NCBI GenBank assembly: GCA_041390465.1
Contig: JAWKPW010000001.1
Span: 124,001 to 188,000 of the forward strand
Reading direction: 5' to 3'
Source: JAABRU01 sp041390465
GTDB taxonomy: Bacteria > Desulfobacterota > Desulfobacteria > Desulfobacterales > Desulfococcaceae
DNA length: 64,000 bases
Shown: positions 8,593 to 17,753 of the stretch, piece after piece
How positions within the stretch are numbered: position 1 is the first letter of the stretch
How the letters are laid out: every line of letters begins with the position of its first letter
Notes under the pieces: generated by a model
What the model was told of the DNA's origin: nothing
Database searches by the model: none
The model's input: only the letters and a program-made list of their open reading frames with translations
Translations under genes and position numbers: made by a program

Positions 8593-9982
8593 TGCCTGCT
8601 TTCAGCAGTGCATCCAGTTCATCCGGAGCCCAGGAACCGATATTGCGGCCGCTTTTGAGCAGCAGGTCTTTGACAGTTTCCTCGCTGAATTCTCCTTCAA
8701 TCCGGTAGCCTTCGGCTTTGAGCCGTGCAATCATCTGAGTGATACTGCGGAAAACATTCAGGTAACTGGCCCCGATGTTCTGCTTTCCGGCCCCGTGATT
8801 GTAATACATGAGAAAAACAGTCTTGTCTTTGTTGGCTTTGTCTTTCAGCGCGTGCCAGCGGGCCGCACGGCGGGCCAGCATTTCCGTATGGGCCTGTACC
8901 GGTATAAAGCGGAAGGCCGTGATTTCCTCCCCTGTATTTTTGGCCAAATCCGGAACTTTTTCCTTCACACCGATGACAGTCGGCTCCACCAGTCCGCTGA
9001 TCTCCGGATTGGCAAACTGCAGGGCCAGTCCCACCGGGGAAATCCCCTGTGGATTTTCCAGCCATTCCTTCCCGGATGCAAAAAAAAGATTCTGTGCATT
9101 GAAGACCGGCACATCGGCCTTTTGCAGCACCGGCAGCAGATCCACGGTAAACATGGAACTGAACTTGAAGGCAAAACCGGTGATGGAACCAAGATTTCCC
9201 GCCAGAGGCGGAGAGGAAATCAGTTGATCCAGGGTACGGTTCCACTCCTTCATGTCCCGCATCCATGCGACGGTATTGATACCCTTTTTTTCATATTCAC
9301 GAATCAGGGCATCCACAGCTTCTTTTTTTCCGTCAATGGCCGAGGTGGGGAAAATCACCATCAGGTCCCAGCGTTTTCCTTCCTGATAATGACCGGAAGA
9401 TTTGTACCATTTTTCATATTCGGAAAGGGTGGAAAAAAGTCCCGGCGCATCTGGATGATACAGGGCATTTTCCGGTGGCACAATGGGAGGAGCGTAAAAA
9501 ATATCCAGACCCAGATCCCGATAGGCGATAAAGCGAAGCATATGGGCCAGGTTTTCCGCTGAAGTGTAATCATAATAGGCCCGGATCGTCCGGTCCATGA
9601 GGAAACCCGCATCCAGAAAATCCTGGGTATGACTGGAACCTCGTACAGCATAGAGCCGGACATCCGCTTTCATTCTGCCCCGGTTTTCCAGCAGCCATTG
9701 TGAGGGCTGATGCTGCATAATATCCACCACAGCAGCATCCATCCGGCTGACAAAAAGAGGAAAATCCTCCCTGTCCATATCTTTGTCCGTAAACACCCGG
9801 ATTTCGGCATCCGGCAGATTCGGCAGATTCAAAGTATGGATACAGGTATAAGCATCGGAATCCCCCACAAACAGGCCGATGCTTCCGGCCAGGGCCGGAA
9901 CATTTCCTCCAAAGCAAAGACACAGCAGCAGGCAGGGAAAAAGCAGTCTGTTTTGTCTGTTATTTTCAGAAGCGGATTTCAT
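8399..9982 (-). CDS. cobN: CobN-like chelatase, N-terminal part, with signal peptide (upstream of frameshift)
   Basis: Residues 1-33 form a signal peptide (LLFPCLLLCLCFGG... cut after ALA). The CobN N-terminal region follows (GSIGLFVGDSDAY, then FIAYRDLGLDIFYAPP, LMVIFPTSAIDGKKEAVDAL, TEMLARRAARWHALK, FLMYYNHGAGKQNIGASYLN). CobN homology stops near WQKDWGK at about 8505 and continues in the +1 frame as AEDTKIM, so the remaining 30-odd residues are not native. Joined, the product is about 1,320 residues, the usual CobN size. The ATG at 9982 overlaps the stop of the upstream TonB receptor by 17 nt, so the two are coupled. The break may be a real mutation, a sequencing error at the G5A3 tract, or recoding. 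Confidence 0.85.
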   Translation of the reverse strand: MKSASENNRQNRLLFPCLLLCLCFGGNVPALAGSIGLFVGDSDAYTCIHTLNLPNLPDAEIRVFTDKDMDREDFPLFVSRMDAAVVDIMQHQPSQWLLENRGRMKADVRLYAVRGSSHTQDFLDAGFLMDRTIRAYYDYTSAENLAHMLRFIAYRDLGLDIFYAPPIVPPENALYHPDAPGLFSTLSEYEKWYKSSGHYQEGKRWDLMVIFPTSAIDGKKEAVDALIREYEKKGINTVAWMRDMKEWNRTLDQLISSPPLAGNLGSITGFAFKFSSMFTVDLLPVLQKADVPVFNAQNLFFASGKEWLENPQGISPVGLALQFANPEISGLVEPTVIGVKEKVPDLAKNTGEEITAFRFIPVQAHTEMLARRAARWHALKDKANKDKTVFLMYYNHGAGKQNIGASYLNVFRSITQMIARLKAEGYRIEGEFSEETVKDLLLKSGRNIGSWAPDELDALLKAGNAAFVDMDEYKKWLAERPEDFRKRWQKDWGKGRRHKNHGQEREICHPLHPPGKSDSRTPAGAGF

Positions 9983-11879
9983 ATCCCACCTTTATCAGCC
10001 GTCCCACTTCATAATACAAATATTGATTGCTGGCATCTTCGGACATATCCCCGGAAACCTGCACTTCTTCATCAAAGAGGTTATCCACGGCAAAGGTGAG
10101 CCAGCCTTTCCAAAGTTTGTATTTGGAATAAAAGTTGAGAACCGTGTAGTTGTCCAGTTCTCTTTCCCTGGAGGTCAGAATCTGGCAGTTCAGATCCAGT
10201 GTCAGGGGATCGCTCAGATAATTAACGCCGACCGCAGACTGAAATTTGGGACCGGTCTGATAATCTTCCCCATCCGTATCTTCCGCTGTGGGATCAGCCC
10301 AGTAACCTGTCGTGTAGAGGGAAATGTCCTGCGCCCATCCGCTCATACGGATAAAGGGATTAATGCCCAATTCCCATTCAATGCCCCGGCTTTCATAATC
10401 CCCGGCATTGAAATAGGTCAGGGGATAACCCTGGGATCGATCCAGTTCAATCTTGTCCTCATAGGCCATATAGAAGGCCGAGACGCGTAGGCGGAGGAAA
10501 CTGAGGTCATATTTGATGCCGGTCTCATATGTCCAGCCTTCTTCCGGCCCCAGATCCGGATTGCCCACCAAAAAGGAACTGTCATAATACTGGTTGTTGA
10601 AAGTGGGCGCGCGGAACGCCTTGCCTGCATTGGCAAACAGGTTCAACGAATCCGTCATCTTATAGGTCAGGCCGAAGCTGGGCAGAAATTTGTCATAATC
10701 TTTGGCTCCCGATGCACCGTCAATAAACTGCTCCCTTGCGCCCACCGTGGCTGTCAGAGATTCCAGGAATGTTTTTTTCACCTGGAAAAACAGGGAATAG
10801 TCATTGCGGTGCTGGCTGCCGTACTGGTTGTTGTAGTCGGCTCCGCGATACACCCAGTCTGCCCCGGTATTGAATTCCCAGCCGGACAGGTCAAAGCGGT
10901 AATCCCCTTCCAGACCGAAATTGTAATTTTTGTTTTCATCATCCGGTTCATCCGGGTCGGTATACTCATCCCGCTGCATTTCATCATAGGTTCCGAATGC
11001 CTTGGCCCGGAAACTCTGTGTTTCAAAACGGAGATTGGCAAAATTCTTATAATGATCCTGATCGGTTCCCTCATATGCTTTTGCAGGATTGTCATAACGC
11101 TTTTCAAAACCGGTTTTATAATAGGAACCCAGATAATCCAGCCAGAGATTGTCCAGCAATTCCGCGTTGATATTCCAGGAATATTTGTCGGTTTCATCCG
11201 TATCATATCGGTATTTATTTGAAAAACTGCGGGAAATTTCTTCCTGCTCCCCCAGATGCTGGTAATTGAAACCGAGATTCACACCGGGGAAGGTGGCCGC
11301 AATGCTGTGATTATGGTAGGATTCGTTGCCGAATTCCACTGAGCCGCTGAAAGAAGTTTCCGATCCGGTTTTTTTGGTAATAATATTGATAACCCCGCTC
11401 ATGGCATCGGCCCCGTACAGGGTGGAGGCAGCTCCTTTGAGGATTTCAATCCGCTCAATCTGATCCAGCGGGATGGTGTTGAGGTCATAGGCATGTCCGG
11501 CCGCGCCCTGTATGGGCGATCCGTTGATGAGAATCAGTTCCCCGTCTTTTATGCCCCGGATGGTCAGGGTGCTGTTCATGCCGCCGTGGGAAATGCCTTG
11601 GGATCCGAAGGCTTTGTAGTCAAAACCGCCCGCCCGTTTCAGCGCGTCCGACAGGTTGTTTGCCCCGCTTTCTTTCAGTTCTTCCGATGAAATCACCCTC
11701 ACAAAACGGTGACTTTCTTTTTCTTTCACCGGAAATCGTTCGGCTGTTACCGTCATGGTTTCCAGTTCCGTTGTCTGTTCTTCCGCCAATGCACCCGCTC
11801 CGGAGATTCCGAAAAGCATTGCGCCAATCCAAAGTGTCAAAATAAAATTTTTCTTTTTTTGCAGCCAGTTGCCCACCAT
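9966..11879 (-). CDS. BtuB-like TonB-dependent receptor
   Basis: About 637 residues. Signal peptide (LWIGAMLFGISGAGALA), TonB box ETMTVTAERF, plug domain with NLSDALKRAGGFDYK, LTIRGIKDGELILINGSPI and STLYGADAMSGVINIITKK, then a beta-barrel ending VGYEIRF with a terminal Phe. I start at the ATG 11879, with GGAG about 9 nt upstream; the longer frame (to 12164) runs into the riboswitch. The gene directly follows a cobalamin riboswitch and terminator, so corrinoid is the likely ligand or at least the controlling signal. It is coupled to the CobN-like gene downstream. Confidence 0.9.
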   Translation of the reverse strand: MVGNWLQKKKNFILTLWIGAMLFGISGAGALAEEQTTELETMTVTAERFPVKEKESHRFVRVISSEELKESGANNLSDALKRAGGFDYKAFGSQGISHGGMNSTLTIRGIKDGELILINGSPIQGAAGHAYDLNTIPLDQIERIEILKGAASTLYGADAMSGVINIITKKTGSETSFSGSVEFGNESYHNHSIAATFPGVNLGFNYQHLGEQEEISRSFSNKYRYDTDETDKYSWNINAELLDNLWLDYLGSYYKTGFEKRYDNPAKAYEGTDQDHYKNFANLRFETQSFRAKAFGTYDEMQRDEYTDPDEPDDENKNYNFGLEGDYRFDLSGWEFNTGADWVYRGADYNNQYGSQHRNDYSLFFQVKKTFLESLTATVGAREQFIDGASGAKDYDKFLPSFGLTYKMTDSLNLFANAGKAFRAPTFNNQYYDSSFLVGNPDLGPEEGWTYETGIKYDLSFLRLRVSAFYMAYEDKIELDRSQGYPLTYFNAGDYESRGIEWELGINPFIRMSGWAQDISLYTTGYWADPTAEDTDGEDYQTGPKFQSAVGVNYLSDPLTLDLNCQILTSRERELDNYTVLNFYSKYKLWKGWLTFAVDNLFDEEVQVSGDMSEDASNQYLYYEVGRLIKVGYEIRF

Positions 11880-11909
11880 TGTTCTCTTTCTCCTTTTATT
11901 ATTGAAAAA

Positions 11910-11952
11910 ATACAAAAAAAAATCCCCGGACCGAAATATATCGATCCGGGGA
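11910..11952 (-). terminator. Intrinsic terminator of the cobalamin riboswitch (unit 2)
   Basis: On the minus strand a CCCCGGA/TCCGGGG stem (11924-11951) is followed by an uninterrupted run of about nine T. An alternative hairpin between CCGCGGACAAGAG and CTCTCATCTGCGG lies just before it and could be an antiterminator or part of the platform. Confidence 0.82.
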
Positions 11953-12101
11953 TATCCCTTTTTTATCCGCAGATGAGAGAAGAAACTCTTGTCCGCGGAG
12001 TTCCTCTTTGAAAACAGATGTTCTGAAAGCCTGTCACAAAGCAGCCGGTGCAAGTCTCCCCCAAGTCTGCAATGAACAGATTTCCGAAGTCTGTGATAAT
12101 G

Positions 12102-12272
12102 AAATTCAGGCAGGTCTTCTGACTTCCGGCTCATTCTCAGACCGCGCCTTCCCGTCTTTTTCAAACAGTGGTTCAGACAGTGGCGGATTGCGGTCTTTGT
12201 CCCCGGTTACAGCGGCGGGCCCGTTCCCGATTTTCACGGGATTCCCTATTGAGTTCGGTTGACACCTGAATT
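12102..12272 (-). promoter_or_regulatory. Cobalamin riboswitch (unit 2)
   Basis: Same conserved elements as unit 1 on the minus strand: TTCAGGTGTC entry, GGGAATCCCGTGAAAATC, GGGCCCGCCGCTGTAACC, B12 box GCCACTG, GGGAAGGCGCGG, and the closing AGTCAGAAGACCTGCCTGAA. It controls the BtuB-like receptor and CobN-like gene through the terminator at 11.91-11.95 kb. Confidence 0.94.
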
Positions 12273-12283
12273 TTTTGCGGCCA

Positions 12284-12312
12284 CTATTACCGAATAAATC
12301 TCAGTCTGTCAA
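12284..12312 (-). promoter_or_regulatory. Sigma70-type promoter for riboswitch unit 2
   Basis: On the minus strand TTGACA (12307-12312) and TAATAG (12284-12289) are 17 nt apart, with the transcription start expected just before the aptamer. The spacer matches unit 1 almost base for base. Confidence 0.8.
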
Positions 12313-12463
12313 GATATCTTTAAAGACATCTTTATATCTCAATATTCCAATATATCTCAATATCTTTAAAATCAGGTGGCAGTTTTGAAACAATAAACAG
12401 ATTGCCGGGATCTCTTCAGATCCCCGGCCTGCCGTAAGGGAGGAAACAGCGTGCAGAAAAAAA

Positions 12464-12613
12464 GGCCGATTCGCTGTTGAAATCATGCTTTTTTTGACCG
12501 CAAGGGACACGAAGACGGCACAGAGGTCACAGCAGATTTGCATGGCGGCATAAAATCAGCGGAGAACCGGCACCGCCTTCCGCAAAATATGATTTCAATG
12601 GAGAATTGGTATT
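12464..12613. repeat. MITE-like element with ATACCGATTC... termini
   Basis: About 150 bp. Ends are GCCGATTCGCTGTTGAAATC at the left and GATTTCAATGGAGAATTGGT at the right, inverted copies of each other. The interior has the ACCGCAAGGGACACGAAG motif. It lies between the riboswitch promoter and the divergent permease gene. Confidence 0.65.
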
Positions 12614-12757
12614 AATTTGGGCACGCCATTGTGACTTTCAGCGATTATTTTTTTGAGCCTTTGATCTGTTGTATGATCTGTTGTAAAATTTCTGAAAATA
12701 TATTATACTTTGCAATCTTTCGGAAGAATTTTTTCAACGCTCATATTGGAATTGTTG

Positions 12758-14038
12758 ATGAACAGACAAGTTGCTGTATCAGACTGCTCCGCGCTGTTCA
12801 GCCGGATGGACTTTGCGATGGCCTGGCGCAATATCTGGCGAAACCGGAGAAGATCGCTTCTCACCATTTCAGCCATTGCCTTTGCGGTGGCTCTGCTGGT
12901 TTTCATGCTCTCCTTTCAGTTCGGGACATACGAGACCATGATCAGTTCCGCCGTGAAAGTCCATACCGGTTTTTTTCAGGTGCAGGCAAAAAAATACAGG
13001 GAAAAGCAGGAAATTCATTATACTGTGCCTGATCCCGAAGCCATTGGCCGGATACTGGACAGTATCGGGGCGGTTACGGCCTGTACGTTCCGGGCTGAAA
13101 GTTTTTCTCTGGCCTCTTCAGAGGAGCGGACTTACGGCGTGATGGTCACAGGCATTGATCCGCGCAGGGAAACAGGGGTTTCCACCATTGGAAAGCTGAT
13201 CCGGCAGGGGGAATTTCTGTCTCCCGGCGATGAGAATCAGGCTTTGATCGGGGAAATTCTGGCAAAAAATCTGAGAGTTGGGCTCGGCGATCCGTTGACA
13301 GTGCTGGGACAGGGCAGGGAAGGTTCTGTGGCTGCCACGGTGCTTGCGGTAAAGGGAATTTTCAAATCCGGACAGGATGAATTTGACCGCAACGCCCTTT
13401 ATATTCCCCTGTCCTATTTTCAGGAAGTCTATGAAATGGGCTCATCGGTTCACCGGGTGGTGGGGCTGACCCGTTTTCAGGAGGATGTTCCCGCCGTGAA
13501 GGAAAGCATAAGAAAAGCCCTGCAAACAGCGGATGCGGATCACAGTCTCGCTGTCCTGGACTGGAAAGAACTCATGCCCGGTCTGGTGCAGAGCATCAAA
13601 CTGGATCTGAGTTTCGGCATTATTTTTTATATTTTTCTGATTATTGTGGTGGCATTCAGCATCCTGAACACCTTTCTCATGGCCATTTTTGAGAGAACCC
13701 GCGAGTTTGGTGTGCTCATGGCTTTGGGAACAACTCGCGGGCGGCTGACCCGCCTGCTGCTCACGGAATCTCTGTGCATGACCCTGATCGGCATTGTCTC
13801 AGGCATGATTCTGGGCGTCATGATCACCCTTTGGTATCAGTCCCGGGGCATTGATTTTGGTGAAGCTTCGGAACTTCTGGCCCAGTACGGCATTCCGGGC
13901 ATAATGTATCCCAAACTGACCCTGCTTTCGGCCTCCATTGGCCCCATGCTGGTTTTCTTCATCACTTTCTGGGCAGCCCTGTGGCCCGCGCTGAAGGTGC
14001 GGAAGCTGAAACCGGTGGAGGCCATGAATTATTCATAA
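12758..14038 (+). CDS. ABC transporter permease, FtsX/MacB/LolC type
   Basis: About 426 residues with the MacB-type topology: one N-terminal helix (about 34-53), a large extracytoplasmic domain, then three C-terminal helices in an FtsX domain. FtsX features include FSILNTFLMAIFERTREFGVLMALGT and the final ALWPALKVRKLKPVEAMNYS. Such permeases work with a cytoplasmic ATPase to extract or release lipoproteins or other envelope substrates. No ATPase or accessory gene lies beside it here. The start is uncertain: 12758 has a weak GGAA upstream, and 12806 (MDFAMAWRN) is equally plausible. Confidence 0.82.
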   Translation: MNRQVAVSDCSALFSRMDFAMAWRNIWRNRRRSLLTISAIAFAVALLVFMLSFQFGTYETMISSAVKVHTGFFQVQAKKYREKQEIHYTVPDPEAIGRILDSIGAVTACTFRAESFSLASSEERTYGVMVTGIDPRRETGVSTIGKLIRQGEFLSPGDENQALIGEILAKNLRVGLGDPLTVLGQGREGSVAATVLAVKGIFKSGQDEFDRNALYIPLSYFQEVYEMGSSVHRVVGLTRFQEDVPAVKESIRKALQTADADHSLAVLDWKELMPGLVQSIKLDLSFGIIFYIFLIIVVAFSILNTFLMAIFERTREFGVLMALGTTRGRLTRLLLTESLCMTLIGIVSGMILGVMITLWYQSRGIDFGEASELLAQYGIPGIMYPKLTLLSASIGPMLVFFITFWAALWPALKVRKLKPVEAMNYS

Positions 14039-14117
14039 GCACTGCCTGCCGAGTGTTCTGGGCAGTATTTTCAGACCGAGCCTGTTCCTCTGACAGAGCT
14101 CTGGAAAGGAAAAAAAT

Positions 14118-15836
14118 ATGCAGGATCTGACCCGTGCGCAAAAAGCCAGACTGGCTGTGCAGTCCTTCCGCACCATTGCCAATGCGCTGGCATTGAGAGG
14201 CTATTACCGGCCATCGGGAAAACTGGGGCAGTCCCTGGCTGAACACATGATCAGTCTGAGTCCGGAAATCTACGGCAGCATGAGTGATCCCCGTGTGGTG
14301 GAACTCAAGGGACTGGAATATGTCATTGACAGACTGCCCAGGGGAATTGAGGAATGCACACGCATTGTTCTGACAGAGGAAGAAGAATTCTGTGACAATG
14401 TGTTTGAAAGAATTGAACCCTTCAAAAGAAGAAGAACCTGTTACCGCATCAGTCCCAAAGAGATGTGTTTCACCATTACGCGGGGCCTGACAGAAATCTA
14501 TGATATTCTGACCCATCTGACCTTTCTGAATATTGAGGCCGGAAAAATCCAAAGCCGGATGCACGATGAGTCCGGAAATATCACAGCGGAATGGAGGGAT
14601 CTGGAAAAAACCGTGCAGAAAAAAGATTCTCTCACCGGGCAGGAACTGGGGCAGGCTGTATGGAATCTGAGCCTGATTCTGGGCAGACCCTATCAGCAGA
14701 CACGGGAAACCTACACCTATTTTGAAAAAAGCAGAACCCTGAACAACAGCAACAATGGTCTGTTTTCCCTGATCTACTATATGGGAAAGCGCATTGATGA
14801 GGAGAGGGAATCCCATCTCAATTCCATTGTCATTTATCTCACTCCTTCGCTGATGAATATTATCGGACATCAGAAATACGGAAGCAAATGGGCCAATGAC
14901 ATCAAAGAGAAACTGCAGTCCCTGCATCTGGACAAACGTCCCCTGCACATTGTCAGCGCAAATCTGCACAGTGTGGTCAATCTGCTTTACGGATATGCGG
15001 CAGTCAAGGCGGATCGGCGGGGAGAATCTGTCACGGATCTGTTTGATCTGATTCATCTGATCCGGGAACGCAGGGATGTGGTATTCCATTTTGCACGGGA
15101 ACACGGCATGTATGAGCTGCCGGATCGATCCGGAACCCATATTGACTGTCAAATCATTGACACTGCCCTGCTGGAAGGCTTGAATTTCCATCCGGAACTG
15201 GCTGTCCGCCTCCCTGCTGAGGAAGCGGAAAGGCCTGTGCTTCTGGTCATGGATTACGCATTCGGAACCCAGGCTTTTGAGGTGATGGACAATCTGCTCA
15301 ATCCCTATGCAGAAGGTCCGCCGGAGTCCCTCATGAATATCCGCTCCATTTCCGTCATGGGAAAAGCCGGTATTCTGCCCGGGAAAAAAGGGGATATCAT
15401 GCTGGCCACCGCGCATGTCATTGAAGGCACTTCTGACAATTACCTGTTTGAAAACGATCTGGATGAAAAGGATTTCGGCAGGATGGAGGGCATTGACATT
15501 TTCACAGGCCCGATTATCACTGTGCTGGGAACCTCTCTGCAGAACAGTGACATGCTGGTAAGATTCCAGAAAAGCTGGAATACTGTGGGATTGGAAATGG
15601 AAGGGGGACATTATCAGAGGGCCATCAGTGCGGCCATTATCAAAGGGCATATTCCCAAAGACGTGAAAGTGCGCTATGCCTATTATGCCTCTGACAATCC
15701 CATTGTCAGCGGTCAGACCCTTGCGGCAGGGGAAATGGGGGCGGAGGGGGTCAGACCCACCTATCTGGTGACAAAGGTGATCCTGCAGAAGGTGCTGCCC
15801 GCCAACGCTGCTGACAGCAATGTCAGTTCTGAATAA
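14118..15836 (+). CDS. DUF6909-like protein with nucleoside-phosphorylase-like C-terminal half
   Basis: 572 residues, soluble, no signal peptide. The N-terminal half is helical (ARLAVQSFRTIANALALRG..., then ALTIYD-type helices). The C-terminal half has features reminiscent of purine nucleoside phosphorylases: VLLVMDYAFGTQAFEVMD, VMGKAGILPGKKGDIMLAT, DIFTGPIITVLGTSLQN and TVGLEMEGGHYQRAISAA. The LEMEG motif corresponds to the substrate-binding Glu segment of that fold. AAAGGA precedes the ATG at a suitable distance. I believe this family is listed as DUF6909; its reaction is unknown to me. It stands alone, 80 nt after the permease gene, possibly cotranscribed. Confidence 0.65.
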   Translation: MQDLTRAQKARLAVQSFRTIANALALRGYYRPSGKLGQSLAEHMISLSPEIYGSMSDPRVVELKGLEYVIDRLPRGIEECTRIVLTEEEEFCDNVFERIEPFKRRRTCYRISPKEMCFTITRGLTEIYDILTHLTFLNIEAGKIQSRMHDESGNITAEWRDLEKTVQKKDSLTGQELGQAVWNLSLILGRPYQQTRETYTYFEKSRTLNNSNNGLFSLIYYMGKRIDEERESHLNSIVIYLTPSLMNIIGHQKYGSKWANDIKEKLQSLHLDKRPLHIVSANLHSVVNLLYGYAAVKADRRGESVTDLFDLIHLIRERRDVVFHFAREHGMYELPDRSGTHIDCQIIDTALLEGLNFHPELAVRLPAEEAERPVLLVMDYAFGTQAFEVMDNLLNPYAEGPPESLMNIRSISVMGKAGILPGKKGDIMLATAHVIEGTSDNYLFENDLDEKDFGRMEGIDIFTGPIITVLGTSLQNSDMLVRFQKSWNTVGLEMEGGHYQRAISAAIIKGHIPKDVKVRYAYYASDNPIVSGQTLAAGEMGAEGVRPTYLVTKVILQKVLPANAADSNVSSE

Positions 15837-15966
15837 TACTGATTCTTCTTTGAAACCATGCGTTTTTTTTACCGCAAAGGTCACAGCAAACTGACAGCAC
15901 AGCATAAAACCGGCGGTGAATCGGCATTGCCTTCCGCAGCATATGGTTTCAAAGGAGAATCGGTAT
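15836..15966. repeat. MITE-like element, best-preserved copy
   Basis: About 131 bp bounded by 24-bp inverted ends: ATACTGATTCTTCTTTGAAA at the left, TTTCAAAGGAGAATCGGTAT at the right. The interior includes ACCGCAAAGGTCACAGCAAA. It begins at the stop codon of the preceding gene. Confidence 0.72.
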
Positions 15967-16120
15967 AAATCTGTGGTTTAAAATGGGAATTAAGGCTGTT
16001 TCCGGAAAAGAGCATACCGCAGATCCGGAATCCTTTCAAAGCGGTATAAGTTTCCGGCTTGTGCTGCTTTGTCGGGATGTCCTTTTCCGGAAATCACCCA
16101 AGAGTCAGACACTGGCAGGA

Positions 16121-16147
16121 TTTGACAAGTTGCTGAAAGTTGTCAAA
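16121..16147. repeat. TTTGACAAC palindromic repeat
   Basis: TTTGACAAGTTG and AAGTTGTCAAA form a short hairpin between the DUF6909-like gene and the convergent histidine kinase, a suitable place for a shared terminator. Related palindromes occur at 29.24, 31.05, 34.36, 34.74, 37.18 and 50.72 kb. Confidence 0.55.
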
Positions 16148-16184
16148 TCCTGCGCAAATCCTGGATTCGCATTTCAAATATTGT

Positions 16185-17753
16185 TCATTCTCTGACAAGC
16201 GGCAGGCGTATGACAAAACGGGTTCCCTGTCCCGGAACCGATTCCGCGTGCATGGTTCCCCGGTGATTGCTGGCAATGATAAAATAAGACACGGAAAGCC
16301 CCAGCCCTGTCCCGGTTCCCACTTCCTTGGTCGTGAAAAACGGCTCAAAAATCCGTTTCCGGATGTGCTCCTCCATGCCCGGTCCGTTATCCTCCACCAC
16401 CAGCAGGAGCATATTTCCTTCCTGTCGAAGCATCAGACGGATGCAGGGTTTTTCCCCGTAATATTTCTTTTGTGCCATTGCCTGAGCCGCATTCCGGAGC
16501 AGGTTCAGAATCACCTGCTCAATTTCCGTTTCCGTGCAGGGAAGCCGGGGCAGATTGGATTCATAATCCCGGATAATTTCAATCTGCCGGAAATCATATC
16601 TTTTCCTGAGATCATAATCATGGCCTGCCAGTTCCACAGCCCTGTCCACCAGTTCCGCGGGATTCGCGGGAGCCATGCTGGATTCACTGCGCCTGCTGAA
16701 ATTGAGCATATTCGTGACAATGCCCGCAGCCCGTTCCCCGGATTCCCGGATTGCCTGCAAAAACTGTATAATCCGCCTGTCTTTGAGATAGGAACGGATG
16801 GTTTTCAGATCCGTTCCGTATTTTTCCGCTGTCTCCTGATTGGCAGGAAGCTCCGGTGCAATCCTGCGGAAGATGTTCTGAACACTTTGCAGAATTCCGC
16901 CCAGAGGATTGTTGATTTCATGGGCCATGCCTGCGGCCAGTCCGCCCACTGATATCATTTTTTCCGTTTGCACCATCATTTCCTCAAACTGCACTCTTTC
17001 CGTCACATCATCAATGCGGATGACCGCTCCTTCATAGGTTTCAGAACCAAGCGGATACATATGGAAATCCCGGTACACGGCAATCCCTTTGCCGGGTTTG
17101 GGAATGCGCGCGCGGGAAAAGCTTTTTCCCTTTTTCACAAACTCCCGGATATCTGTCACATATGCGGCATATTCCGGCAGTATTTCTGAAAAAAAGCGGC
17201 TGCGGGCCTGATTCGCGGGAATGCCGGACAGTGTTTCGGCAGCAGGATTGAATGTCCGGATTCTGCCCTCCGCGTCCAGCCCGATAATTGCGGAAGGCGA
17301 TGAATTGAGTATATTGTCAAGATATTTTTCTGCATGAATCCGCTCGGCAATTTCCCGCCTGAGATCTGCATTGGCATGCACCAGTTGCGCTGTGCGCTCC
17401 CGGACAAGGGATTCCAGCATCAGCTTCTCATCTGAAAGCAGAGCAGCCTGCATACGGTTTTCCAGAATCACGGCAAGCATCCGGATGGCATTTCGCAGCA
17501 GAGATCGGTTTTCCGCACACAGATGCTCCATACTGCCCCGGATGCAGACGCGGCCAAAGGAATGGCGCAGACTTGTCACATCCACAATCTCTCCGTCCGG
17601 CTTTTCCTCTTCAGACAGAAAGCGCAGGGTGATGCCGTTCCACAGGGAATTGACGGCTTCAACAAAAACCCGGCGAACCCGCTCCGGGTCCCGAAGCTGG
17701 GTCAGATTCAGCATCAGAAGAAAGAGATCATGCTCGATATGATTGAAATTCAT
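16185..17753 (-). CDS. PAS-domain sensor histidine kinase, cytoplasmic
   Basis: 522 residues, no membrane segment. An N-terminal GAF-like region (about 1-105) and a coiled coil (105-140) precede a PAS domain (about 141-255; NSSPSAIIGLDAEGRIRTFN), then the HisKA H-box GLAAGMAHEINNPLGG with His278. The ATPase domain shows NLLRNAAQA, VVEDNGPGM and GTGTGLGLS. It autophosphorylates and passes the phosphate to a response regulator that is not adjacent; candidates are the REC proteins at 18.6-21.7 kb. No clear Shine-Dalgarno sequence precedes the chosen ATG. Confidence 0.9.
   Translation of the reverse strand: MNFNHIEHDLFLLMLNLTQLRDPERVRRVFVEAVNSLWNGITLRFLSEEEKPDGEIVDVTSLRHSFGRVCIRGSMEHLCAENRSLLRNAIRMLAVILENRMQAALLSDEKLMLESLVRERTAQLVHANADLRREIAERIHAEKYLDNILNSSPSAIIGLDAEGRIRTFNPAAETLSGIPANQARSRFFSEILPEYAAYVTDIREFVKKGKSFSRARIPKPGKGIAVYRDFHMYPLGSETYEGAVIRIDDVTERVQFEEMMVQTEKMISVGGLAAGMAHEINNPLGGILQSVQNIFRRIAPELPANQETAEKYGTDLKTIRSYLKDRRIIQFLQAIRESGERAAGIVTNMLNFSRRSESSMAPANPAELVDRAVELAGHDYDLRKRYDFRQIEIIRDYESNLPRLPCTETEIEQVILNLLRNAAQAMAQKKYYGEKPCIRLMLRQEGNMLLLVVEDNGPGMEEHIRKRIFEPFFTTKEVGTGTGLGLSVSYFIIASNHRGTMHAESVPGQGTRFVIRLPLVRE

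Noticed and set aside
8447..9562. 371-residue plus-strand open frame
   Set aside because: Antisense to the N-terminal CobN part.
13962..15905. 647-residue minus-strand open frame
   Set aside because: Antisense of the DUF6909-like gene; that gene has a good ribosome site and family-like segments, this one does not.
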